Shown in pieces: positions 1-6,321 of a DNA stretch of 9,473 nucleotides. Both the position numbers and the translations under genes were made by a program. The DNA is taken from positions 3,606-13,078 of the forward strand of contig PMYJ01000041.1 in NCBI GenBank assembly GCA_003170875.1, given 5' to 3'. Numbering within the stretch: the stretch's first letter is position 1; each line of letters opens with the position of its first letter. The notes below the pieces were generated by a model. The model was not told the DNA's origin. It did not search any database and was given only the letters and a program-made list of their open reading frames with translations. The stretch comes from Candidatus Dormiibacterota bacterium (GTDB lineage: Bacteria; Chloroflexota; Dormibacteria; Aeolococcales; Aeolococcaceae).

Positions 1-649
1 CCCACCCGGTCGGCGCAGGCGACCGCAGTGCCGTTGGCGGCAGCCGCGGCCATGGCCATGATGTCCCCCTGGCAGTACCCGTGCTCGTCGTGGAGACGGC
101 GCCGGAAGGAGCCGACCCAATTGGTCGGGACGGCGATCACCTCGGCGCCGCGGAGGGCGAGAGCGCGCGCGACTTCGGGGAACCAGAGGTCGTAGCAGAT
201 GGCGACCCCGACCCGCGCGAAGGGGAGGTCGACGACCACCAGCTCACTCCCCGGTTGGAACCAGGACTGCTCGTCGTAGAAGAGGTGGAGCTTGCGGTAG
301 GTAGCAAGGCGGCCCTCGGGACCGAGGACGACAGCGCTGTTGTAACGGCAGGCATCGCCGGCCTCGGCCAAGCCCCCGACCACGTACACACCGCGCCGGC
401 GGCAGGCGTCGATCAGGGCCGCCACGCTCTCACCGGTATCGGCGTCCTCGGCCAGCCGGCCGGCCTCCTCCTCCCCGGAGAAGACGTAGCCCGAGGAGGC
501 CAGCTCAGGGAGGACGACGAGCTGGGCACCCTGCTCCGCCGCCGCCTCGACCTGAGCGACCGCGGCGGCACGGTTGCCGCTCAGGTCGCCGATGCGCGGC
601 TCGTACTGGGCGACCGCGATGCGGACGGTCCGGCTGGCCGGGTCGGGCA

Positions 650-650
<1 letters not shown>
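1..650 (-). CDS. Carbon-nitrogen hydrolase (nitrilase superfamily), 3' end cut by window edge
   Basis: This is the first 216 codons of a nitrilase-superfamily enzyme; the end lies outside the window. The family hydrolyses non-peptide C-N bonds (amides, nitriles, carbamoyl groups) in the cytoplasm with a Glu-Lys-Cys triad. All three parts are visible: E49 in VVLPELA, K120 in YRKLHLF, and C152 in ICYDLWFPE. The N-terminus MPDPASRTVRIAVAQYEP leads straight into the first beta strand of the fold. The ATG (650-648) shares one base with the orn stop (TGATG), so translation is probably coupled to orn. The usual family length is about 260-300 residues, so roughly 50-80 residues are missing on the left. 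Substrate cannot be told from the sequence; N-carbamoyl-amine amidase, omega-amidase and deaminated-glutathione amidase are all possible. The family call is secure, the specificity unknown. Confidence 0.9.
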
Positions 651-1192
<542 letters not shown>

Positions 1193-1344
1193 GATGACGA
1201 TCCTATCCGCGAGGAGACGCGCCGCGGCGTCGAGGGAAACACGCTGGCTTCACGGAGCTGGCGCGATTGCCCGGTTTCGAAGCGCCCTGGGGGATCAGTA
1301 GCTCACCCGCATCAGCCTTCTGCTGGTTGATAGACCGCAGGTCG

Positions 1345-2007
1345 CTATCGAGCACCAACGCCCCCCACGGCAAAGCCGACCGCCACCGTCAGCATCACGA
1401 AGCCCAGTACGGCGCGGATCGCCGAGGACCGCACCACATGGCTCCGGATATCGGAAAGGTACAGGAGCGTAAGGACGCGCTCATTCTCCCGCTCAAACCT
1501 GTTAGTGCGGCTCCAGAACACCAAGTTGAGCGAGGACAAGGTCACCACTGACCAACCGAGGAGCGCGAGTGAGACCAGGGTGATCACCCTCAGAGCCAAA
1601 GGAGCGTTGGCTTGCGTGAGTGTCGCCAGGAAGGTAACGATGGCAACGCCGACCGCAACGATCTGGAGGATCCCGTTCGCCTTGGCGTCCTCAATGTCCA
1701 TCTCACTGTAGAGGGAGGTGACGACCACCGACGCATCCTCCGTGCCCAGGCGGTTCTGCACCAGAGCCAGCTGCCCGAGCAGCTGCGGGTCGTTCTCGAC
1801 GATTCGTCGCCCCCTACCACCCACGCCCCAAGCCCCCGACTGGAATGCACATCGAAGGTCGTCGAACGGAAGTCGCAGAAGCTTGGCCAGATGGATCCAG
1901 CACAAACCGATAGCCACGGTGCGACGTTGACAGCGGAGGCACTGGGCGCTCATGGACGCGTCGCCCCCGGGTGCAGCGGGCTCATGAGCCTGAAAGCTCG
2001 CCCCCAT
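1345..2007 (-). CDS. Hypothetical membrane protein with N-terminal CxxC/GLCxxH zinc-finger-like motif
   Basis: I do not recognise a named family. The 220-residue product has two parts. Residues 23-39 hold a Cys3-His cluster, C23xxC26, then C36xxH39 in the setting GLCWIH, which resembles short zinc-binding motifs of the C..C..GLC..H kind. The C-terminal half has three hydrophobic segments at about 112-131, 138-164 and 197-217, with a charged, helix-prone stretch (166-193) between the second and third. The entry to the first segment (IEDAKANGIL) and the pre-third-segment stretch (LLYLSDIRSHVVRSSAIRAVLGF) resemble by eye the DUF5706/Pycsar membrane-effector layout; this is an inference. The ATG at 2007 is supported by a perfect AGGAGGT five bases upstream; the internal ATG at 1953 has no such site. 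It sits alone between tRNA-Leu and orn. Hand counts of two 60-base lines gave 57% and 62% GC, against 77% for one sampled in pgk, suggesting horizontal acquisition. No neighbouring cyclase, so a defence role is unproven. Confidence 0.75.
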   Translation of the reverse strand: MGASFQAHEPAAPGGDASMSAQCLRCQRRTVAIGLCWIHLAKLLRLPFDDLRCAFQSGAWGVGGRGRRIVENDPQLLGQLALVQNRLGTEDASVVVTSLYSEMDIEDAKANGILQIVAVGVAIVTFLATLTQANAPLALRVITLVSLALLGWSVVTLSSLNLVFWSRTNRFERENERVLTLLYLSDIRSHVVRSSAIRAVLGFVMLTVAVGFAVGGVGAR

Positions 2008-2051
2008 GGCCGACCTCCTCGGTTCGATGGACGTTCTCCCGGGGGCCTCAA

Positions 2052-2074
2052 GGGGTACGGATGGGGGTACGGAT
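2052..2074. repeat. Two tandem copies of an 11-base direct repeat, 12-base period
   Basis: The 11-mer GGGGTACGGAT occurs at 2052-2062 and again, exactly, at 2064-2074. It lies in the 95-base spacer between the tRNA-Leu 3' end and the start of the zinc-finger-like membrane protein gene, about 45-65 bases upstream of that start. The position would suit an operator or a promoter-proximal protein-binding site, but a chance duplication in GC-rich DNA is also possible. Confidence 0.5.
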
Positions 2075-2102
2075 CCGGGAAACGTTGCCCCACAAGGACC
2101 TC

Positions 2103-2189
2103 TGGTGCCGGGAAAGGGAATCGAACCCTTACGAGCTGACGCTCACAGCGCCCTGAACGCTGCGTGTCTACCAGTTCCACCACCCCGGC
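2103..2189 (-). tRNA. tRNA-Leu (anticodon CAG), CCA encoded
   Basis: The minus strand folds into a complete class II tRNA of 87 bases including the encoded CCA. The acceptor stem pairs GCCGGGG with TCCCGGC (one terminal G-T), with discriminator A73 as expected for leucine. The D arm is GTG/CAC around a loop containing GG. The anticodon stem CAGCG/CGCTG encloses TTCAGGG, giving anticodon CAG (2155-2153), which reads CUG. The long variable arm has a GAGC/GCTC stem. The T arm is AAGGG/CCCTT with loop TTCGATT. Long variable arm, discriminator A and anticodon all agree on leucine. Confidence 0.97.
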
Positions 2190-2205
2190 ACGGTTGGGGA
2201 GATCG

Positions 2206-2211
2206 ATCGTA
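2206..2211 (-). promoter_or_regulatory. Probable -10 element for tRNA-Leu
   Basis: On the minus strand TACGAT (2211-2206) fits a TANNNT -10 box and lies 16 bases before the mature tRNA 5' end at 2189, which places a start site near 2199 with a short 5' leader for RNase P to remove. No convincing -35 hexamer is seen 17-18 bases further upstream, where the sequence runs into the end of the solute-binding protein gene. Confidence 0.45.
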
Positions 2212-2236
2212 GCAGGCGCAGCGCGGCCCGGCAGGG

Positions 2237-3838
2237 TCAGTGCAGCCAGACGGCCGCCTGGCTGAAGGGGTTGCCCGCGGCCGGGACGAGGACGTTGGAG
2301 AGCGACTTGCTGTTGACCACCAGGCCCTCGGCGGGCGCGTAGAGGAAGACGGCCGGCGCGTCCTGCTCCATCTCCTGCACCACCAGCTTGGCGGCGGCGA
2401 CGCTCTGGTCCTGGTTGGTCACCGTGGCAAGCGTGTTCAGGTTGGTGTCCAGGAACGGGTCGGCGGCGGCGCCGCGCGAGACGTTGTAGCCGCCCGGTGG
2501 GGTCGAGGTGGAGCTCCAGAAGGGGGTCAGGTCGGGGTCGGCGCCAGCGTCCCAGGAGGCGATCGCCAGCTGGAACTTCCCAGTATCCAGAACGTCGCTC
2601 AGGAAGGTGGCGCTCGGGTCCACCGAAACGGTCACCGCGATCCCCACCGCGCCGAGCTGTTGAGCCACCATGCTCGCGACCTGGGGGAGCGGCGCGGCGT
2701 CGGGGACGTCGAGGGTGAAGCGGAGCACCACGGCGCCCTGGGCGCGGAAGCCCTGCGGGGTGACCACCCACCCGGCGTCCTGGAGGCCGGCGGTGGCTCC
2801 GTTGGGGTCGGCTGCCACCGCCGGTTCCTGGCCCTGCAGCCAGCCGATGCCGGCCGGGATCGGGCCGTACTGGCCCGCTCCGAGCCCGTCCAGCGGCCCG
2901 TTGACCAGGGCACTGCGGTCGACGGTTGCGGCGACGGCGTGGCGAACCGCCGCGTCGGTCAGCCCGGGCACCGTCTCGTTGAAGAGGAGATCGACGAACC
3001 CGAAGGTGAGGACGTCGCGCGCGACGGCCCCGTGCCGCTTCATCAGCTGGGCCTGCTGAGCCGGGGTGGTGGCGAGGACGGCCTGAACCGAGCCCGCTGC
3101 AAAGGCCTGCGCCGCCGCCGCGAAGGTGGTCACCGCCTGGATCTGAACGCGGCTGAGGCGGGGCGCCACCGCCGCGTGAGGATTGGCGCTCATGGTGAGG
3201 ACGCCGGATCTCTGGGACGCCACCTCATACGGTCCCGAGGTGGGGAGAGGCGAAGCCAACCGCCCGGCCAGGCCGGCCAGTGCAGCGGACGACATGTCCC
3301 CGAGAGGAAGGATCGGGAGCTCGGTCAGGGTGACGGCGAGCGACGCACGCGCGGTGCCGAGTGCGAGCACCAGCGCGTGGCCGGAGATGCTGGCGATCAC
3401 GCCCTTCCAGGGGCTCGCGAAGGCGGCGTCGGGGAAGGCGGCGGATTGGACCCATTGGATCGTGGCCAGGGCGTCCTGCGCCGTGATCGGGCTCCCGTTC
3501 GACCAGTGGAGACCGGGGCGCAGGGGCAGCGTGTAGGTGAGCCCGGTCGGGCTGATGGTGAGCTGGGAGGCGAGATCGGGTGCCGGGTAGGCGGTCGAGT
3601 TGAGCTGGAGCAGGCAGCGGTAGAGGAGCGGGGTGATGGCCGCGACCGCCGGGTCCTCGGAGTCGATCAGGGGGTTGAGCGACAGGGGGAGGTGGTCGGT
3701 GAGCACCGCCGCCCGGTAGTCCGCGGAGGGGATGGCCTCCGACGCGGTGGTCCGGAAGTGCCCGACCACCGCCACGCCGGTGACCGCGAGAGCGACCGCC
3801 AGCAGGGCCAGGGCCGCGCCGATCTCCAGCCGGCGCAC
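2237..3838 (-). CDS. ABC-type peptide/solute-binding protein, family 5 (membrane-anchored)
   Basis: This is a 533-residue extracytoplasmic binding protein of the SBP_bac_5 (OppA/DppA/NikA-like) family, within its usual 500-550 range. Family members capture peptides, nickel or other solutes for an ABC importer. Evidence includes an opening YRAAVLTDHLPLSLNPL strand, the region LTYTLPLRPGLHWSNGSPITAQDALATI (lid of domain I), FVDLLFNETVPGLTDAAVRHAVAATVDRSALV, and the late FQLAIASWDAGADPDLTPFW segment. GTG at 3838 is the best start: it yields MRRLE followed by a hydrophobic helix (about residues 6-26), while the frame further upstream runs through secG as non-protein-like, arginine-rich sequence. 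No lipobox cysteine follows the helix, so it is probably helix-anchored or cleaved by signal peptidase I. No good Shine-Dalgarno site is seen; with the secG stop only 14 bases before, translation may be coupled. No permease or ATPase genes are nearby, so its transporter and ligand are unknown. Confidence 0.9.
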   Translation of the reverse strand: MRRLEIGAALALLAVALAVTGVAVVGHFRTTASEAIPSADYRAAVLTDHLPLSLNPLIDSEDPAVAAITPLLYRCLLQLNSTAYPAPDLASQLTISPTGLTYTLPLRPGLHWSNGSPITAQDALATIQWVQSAAFPDAAFASPWKGVIASISGHALVLALGTARASLAVTLTELPILPLGDMSSAALAGLAGRLASPLPTSGPYEVASQRSGVLTMSANPHAAVAPRLSRVQIQAVTTFAAAAQAFAAGSVQAVLATTPAQQAQLMKRHGAVARDVLTFGFVDLLFNETVPGLTDAAVRHAVAATVDRSALVNGPLDGLGAGQYGPIPAGIGWLQGQEPAVAADPNGATAGLQDAGWVVTPQGFRAQGAVVLRFTLDVPDAAPLPQVASMVAQQLGAVGIAVTVSVDPSATFLSDVLDTGKFQLAIASWDAGADPDLTPFWSSTSTPPGGYNVSRGAAADPFLDTNLNTLATVTNQDQSVAAAKLVVQEMEQDAPAVFLYAPAEGLVVNSKSLSNVLVPAAGNPFSQAAVWLH

Positions 3839-3852
3839 GGGCCGGCGGCGGA

Positions 3853-4092
3853 TCAGCTGTTGTTGATCCAGACGTTGATCGCGGCGACGATCACGAAAAG
3901 GCCGATGAAGACGGCGCTCATGCGGAGGAGCCCAGCTTCCAGCCCCCTCCGCCGGCGGTACCCGCCGCCGGAGTCGCCACCACCGCCAATGACGCCGCCC
4001 AGGCCCGTCGCCTTCGGGGTCTGGAGCAAGATGCCAAGGATCACGAGGATCGCCAGCACCACCTGAGCGCCGATGAGAACGTTTTGTAGCAC
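3853..4092 (-). CDS. secG: Preprotein translocase subunit SecG
   Basis: SecG is the small auxiliary subunit of the SecYEG channel in the cytoplasmic membrane and assists SecA-driven protein export. The 79-residue product has the family layout: a first membrane helix (about 4-24, ending ILLQTPK), a glycine-rich cytoplasmic loop (GLGGVIGGGGDSGGG, 30-44), the basic YRRRRGLE motif, and a second helix (about 55-76). The start is GTG at 4092, preceded by GGAGG (4106-4102) with a 9-base spacer. Its stop lies 14 bases before the start of the binding-protein gene, so the two are surely cotranscribed. In many relatives secG follows tpiA directly; here gpmI and an opposing DUF4395 gene stand between. 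Expression likely comes from the left-facing TATACT box of the symmetrical spacer upstream. Confidence 0.95.
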   Translation of the reverse strand: MLQNVLIGAQVVLAILVILGILLQTPKATGLGGVIGGGGDSGGGYRRRRGLEAGLLRMSAVFIGLFVIVAAINVWINNS

Positions 4093-4123
4093 GCAAACGC
4101 GCCTCCGAGTTTGATCGGCCGCC

Positions 4124-4129
4124 AGTATA
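4124..4129 (-). promoter_or_regulatory. Probable -10 element of the secG operon
   Basis: TATACT on the minus strand (4129-4124) predicts a transcript start near 4117, leaving a leader of about 25 bases that contains the secG GGAGG site. The hexamer 17 bases upstream (RC of 4147-4152, GGGCTC) is a poor -35. It is the mirror image of the box serving the divergent gene. Confidence 0.6.
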
Positions 4130-4133
4130 CGGC

Positions 4134-4171
4134 TTGGTCGGGATCGGAGCCCGGACGCAAATCCCGACCAA
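4134..4171. repeat. 11-bp inverted repeat centred between divergent promoters
   Basis: TTGGTCGGGAT (4134-4144) and its exact reverse complement ATCCCGACCAA (4161-4171) are separated by 16 bases. Outside them, at 4 and 5 bases, stand AGTATA and TATACT, so the whole spacer is a nearly perfect dyad about position 4153. Each arm occupies the region just upstream of one -10 box, in the place of the -35/-10 spacer. It may be a paired operator acting on both promoters, or part of a symmetrical bidirectional promoter. Confidence 0.7.
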
Positions 4172-4176
4172 CTCGA

Positions 4177-4182
4177 TATACT
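4177..4182 (+). promoter_or_regulatory. Probable -10 element of the DUF4395 gene (leaderless start)
   Basis: TATACT ends 8 bases before the ATG at 4191. The expected transcription start therefore falls on or within a base or two of the A of the ATG. No Shine-Dalgarno sequence is present in the bases between, which fits a leaderless message. The hexamer at the -35 distance (4154-4159, GACGCA) is weak. Confidence 0.6.
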
Positions 4183-4190
4183 TTCAGACC

Positions 4191-4688
4191 ATGGCCCTGA
4201 GTGACGTGTTCAGCTTCCCCAACCCGGTGAGCGAGGTCTCCGCGCGGCTGGTCGCCGGCGGGGCGGCGGTGGTCGCCTGGGTCACCGTGGGCACCCAGTG
4301 GCCGTGGCTCCTCCCCTTCCTCACGTACGGCTTCATCGCCCGCCTGGCGAGCGGTCCCACCCTCAGCCCCTGGGGCCAGGTGGTGACCCGGGTGCTCGTC
4401 CCGCGGCTCCCCTTCAAGGCCAAGCTGATCCCCGGCCCCCCGAAGCGATTCGCTCAGGGGATCGGAGCCGTCTTCACCGTCGGGGCGACCGTGCTCTGGT
4501 TCGGCTTCAACCTCGAGCTCCCCGCGTTGATCCTCGTCGCCTTCATCGGAGTGGCAGCCACCCTCGAGTCCGTATTCGCCCTCTGCCTCGGCTGCCAGGT
4601 CTTCAATTTCCTGATGCGGGTGGGGATCATCCCCACCACGGTTTGCGAGGCCTGCGCAAACTTCACGGTGGCCCGCTCGCACAGCTGA
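4191..4688 (+). CDS. DUF4395-type integral membrane protein with two CxxC motifs
   Basis: The 165-residue protein has the DUF4395 pattern: an N-terminal FSFPNPVSEVSARLVAGG, paired membrane segments (about 19-34 and 37-52), the RLASGPTLSPWG stretch, two further segments (about 92-107 and 109-130), and a terminal CLGCQVF. Its function is unknown in the family. Cysteine pairs C132/C135 and C152/C155 (VCEAC) are 17 residues apart; they could bind metal or form disulfides, but this is inference. The start at ATG 4191 is chosen because the -10 box lies just before it; extending to the TTG at 4134 would put the protein start upstream of the promoter. This is the only plus-strand gene in the window, divergent from secG and convergent with gpmI, which suggests insertion into or rearrangement of a glycolysis-secG block. 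Confidence 0.88.
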   Translation: MALSDVFSFPNPVSEVSARLVAGGAAVVAWVTVGTQWPWLLPFLTYGFIARLASGPTLSPWGQVVTRVLVPRLPFKAKLIPGPPKRFAQGIGAVFTVGATVLWFGFNLELPALILVAFIGVAATLESVFALCLGCQVFNFLMRVGIIPTTVCEACANFTVARSHS

Positions 4689-4779
4689 GCCGCCGCGGAG
4701 TAGCCAGGGCGGGTTGGGCGGAGCGGATCCCAGCTCGTTGGGGCGCGCGGGACCGCGCTGAGCCGCGGCGGAGCGGCCG
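4689..4779. other. Convergent spacer between DUF4395 gene and gpmI, with GC-rich inverted repeats
   Basis: No gene is seen in these 91 bases. CCGCCGCGG (4690-4698) and its reverse complement CCGCGGCGG (4763-4771) could pair across a loop of about 64 bases, and GCGCGG/CCGCGC (4745-4750 with 4753-4758) forms a small hairpin. Neither is followed by a T tract on either strand, so these are not canonical intrinsic terminators, though they stand where two transcripts must end. Confidence 0.35.
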
Positions 4780-6321
4780 TCAGGCGCTGATCAGACTGTG
4801 ACCGGTCATCTCCGAGGGCTGGGGGAAGCCGAGCACCTGGAGCACGGTGGGGGCCACGTCGCAGAGCCCTCCCCCGTCGCGGAGAGCGGTCGCCGACGAT
4901 CCGATGAGCACCACCGGCACCGGGTTGGTGGTGTGGGCGGTTAGCGGATCGTTGGTGACGGGGTCGATCTTGTGCTCGGCGTTGCCGTGGTCGGCGGTGA
5001 TCAGCACGGCCCCGCCCGCCTCGAGGGCAGCGGTGACCACCCGGTGGAGGCAGGTGTCGACCGTCTCGCAGGCCTGTACGGTCGCCACGAAGTCGCCGGT
5101 GTGCCCGACCATGTCGGGGTTGGCGTAGTTGACGATGATCAGCGTCTCCTGACCGGCCTCGATCCGCTCGACCACCTCGTCGGTCACCGCGACCGCGCTC
5201 ATGGCCGGCACGCTGTCGTAGGTGGCGGTCTTGGGCGATTGGATCAGCAGCCTGTCCTCGCCCTCGAAGGGGCGCTCCCGGCCGCCGTTGATGAAGTAGG
5301 TCACGTGGGCGTACTTCTCGGTCTCGGCGATGTGGAACTGGTGGCCGCCGCTCCTGCTCACCACCTCGGCGAGGCAGTTGCGGACCTCCTCGGGCGCGTA
5401 GGCGATCCGCACCGGCAGCCCGCTCTCGTACTCGGTCATGGTGACGTAGGTCAGACCGTGGGGGACGCGGCTCCGCTCGAACTGCGGGAAGTCCTGGTCG
5501 AGGAGGGCGTGGGTGAGCTGGCGTGCCCGGTCGGGCCGGAAGTTGAAGAAGATCACGGCGTCCCGATCGGCGATCCGCACCGGCTTCTCACCCTCGCCGC
5601 AGATGCTGACCGGCGGCAGGAACTCGTCGGTGACCCCGGCCTCGTACTGCGAGCGGATGTAGGCGACGGGGTCGGCGGCACGGGCCTCGCCGGTGCCGGC
5701 CACGATCTCGTAGGCACGCTGGATGCGGTCCCAGCGCTTGTCGCGGTCCATGGCGTAGTAGCGGCCGGCGACCGAGACGACCCGGCCCACCCCGACGCGC
5801 CGGAGGTCGGCGACGAACTTCTCCATGAAGCCGGCGCCGCTGTCCGGTAGCTCGTCGCGGCCGTCGGTGAAGGCGTGGATGTAGACGCGGCCGAGGCCCC
5901 GACGCTTGGCCAGCTCGCAGATGGCGACGGCGTGATCCTGATGGCTGTGAACACCGCCCGGCGAGACCAGGCCCAGCAGGTGGAGGCTGGTGCCCCGGAT
6001 GCGGGCGGCATCGACCGCCTCGACGAGCACTGGGTTCTCCAGGATGCTGCGGTCGGAAACCGCGCGATTGATCCGGGTGAGCGGCTGGTAGATCACCCTG
6101 CCGGCGCCGATGGTCAGGTGACCCACCTCGGAGTTTCCCTGCTGGCCGGGAGGCAGACCCACCGCCTCGCCACTGGCGGCGGCCAGGGTGTGGGGCGACG
6201 TCTCCCACATCTCGTCCCAGTACGGGGTCTGGGCGGCCGCGATCGCGTTGCCGAACTCGTTGGTGCTGTAGCCCCAACCGTCGATGACGACCAGGACGAG
6301 GGGACGGGGCCCCGACGTCAC
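4780..6321 (-). CDS. gpmI: 2,3-bisphosphoglycerate-independent phosphoglycerate mutase
   Basis: GpmI interconverts 3- and 2-phosphoglycerate in the cytoplasm without the 2,3-bisphosphoglycerate cofactor, using two Mn ions and a phosphoserine intermediate. At 513 residues it is of normal length (about 510). The alkaline-phosphatase-type site is complete: D14 in VIDGWG, catalytic S64 in GQQGNSEVGH, D403 and H407 in NPDMVGHTG, D444 and H445 in TADHGNAE, and H463 in TAHTTNPVP. The inserted transferase domain shows H125 (GGVHSHQDH), R155-D156 (TDGRD), R187 and R193 (GRYYAMDRDKR), R262 and R265 (FNFRPDRAR) and K336. The start is GTG at 6321, which overlaps the tpiA stop as GTGA; the same frame stays open far upstream, but only because of GC-rich codon bias. 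It is the last gene of the glycolytic operon. Confidence 0.97.
   Translation of the reverse strand: MTSGPRPLVLVVIDGWGYSTNEFGNAIAAAQTPYWDEMWETSPHTLAAASGEAVGLPPGQQGNSEVGHLTIGAGRVIYQPLTRINRAVSDRSILENPVLVEAVDAARIRGTSLHLLGLVSPGGVHSHQDHAVAICELAKRRGLGRVYIHAFTDGRDELPDSGAGFMEKFVADLRRVGVGRVVSVAGRYYAMDRDKRWDRIQRAYEIVAGTGEARAADPVAYIRSQYEAGVTDEFLPPVSICGEGEKPVRIADRDAVIFFNFRPDRARQLTHALLDQDFPQFERSRVPHGLTYVTMTEYESGLPVRIAYAPEEVRNCLAEVVSRSGGHQFHIAETEKYAHVTYFINGGRERPFEGEDRLLIQSPKTATYDSVPAMSAVAVTDEVVERIEAGQETLIIVNYANPDMVGHTGDFVATVQACETVDTCLHRVVTAALEAGGAVLITADHGNAEHKIDPVTNDPLTAHTTNPVPVVLIGSSATALRDGGGLCDVAPTVLQVLGFPQPSEMTGHSLISA

Noticed and set aside
137..391. Short minus-strand serine/proline-rich frame inside the nitrilase-family gene
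   Set aside because: Out-of-frame shadow; the nitrilase frame carries all three catalytic residues.
1193..1344. Possible tRNA or small gene between orn and the accessory gene
   Set aside because: The stretch around 1288-1340 looks loosely structured but does not fold into a cloverleaf or give a coding frame. A weak imperfect hairpin near 1309-1332 has no T tract.
2240..4066. Plus-strand open frame of 608 codons opposite the solute-binding protein and secG
   Set aside because: Shadow of the real minus-strand genes; arginine- and glycine-rich with no recognisable domain.
3839..4171. Longer N-terminus for the solute-binding protein
   Set aside because: This part overlaps secG in another frame and the secG upstream region, and reads as non-protein-like sequence. 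The GTG at 3838 directly precedes a plausible signal helix.
4134..4190. Longer start (TTG at 4134) for the DUF4395 protein
   Set aside because: It would place the protein start upstream of the -10 box and inside the inverted repeat. The family N-terminus fits the ATG at 4191.
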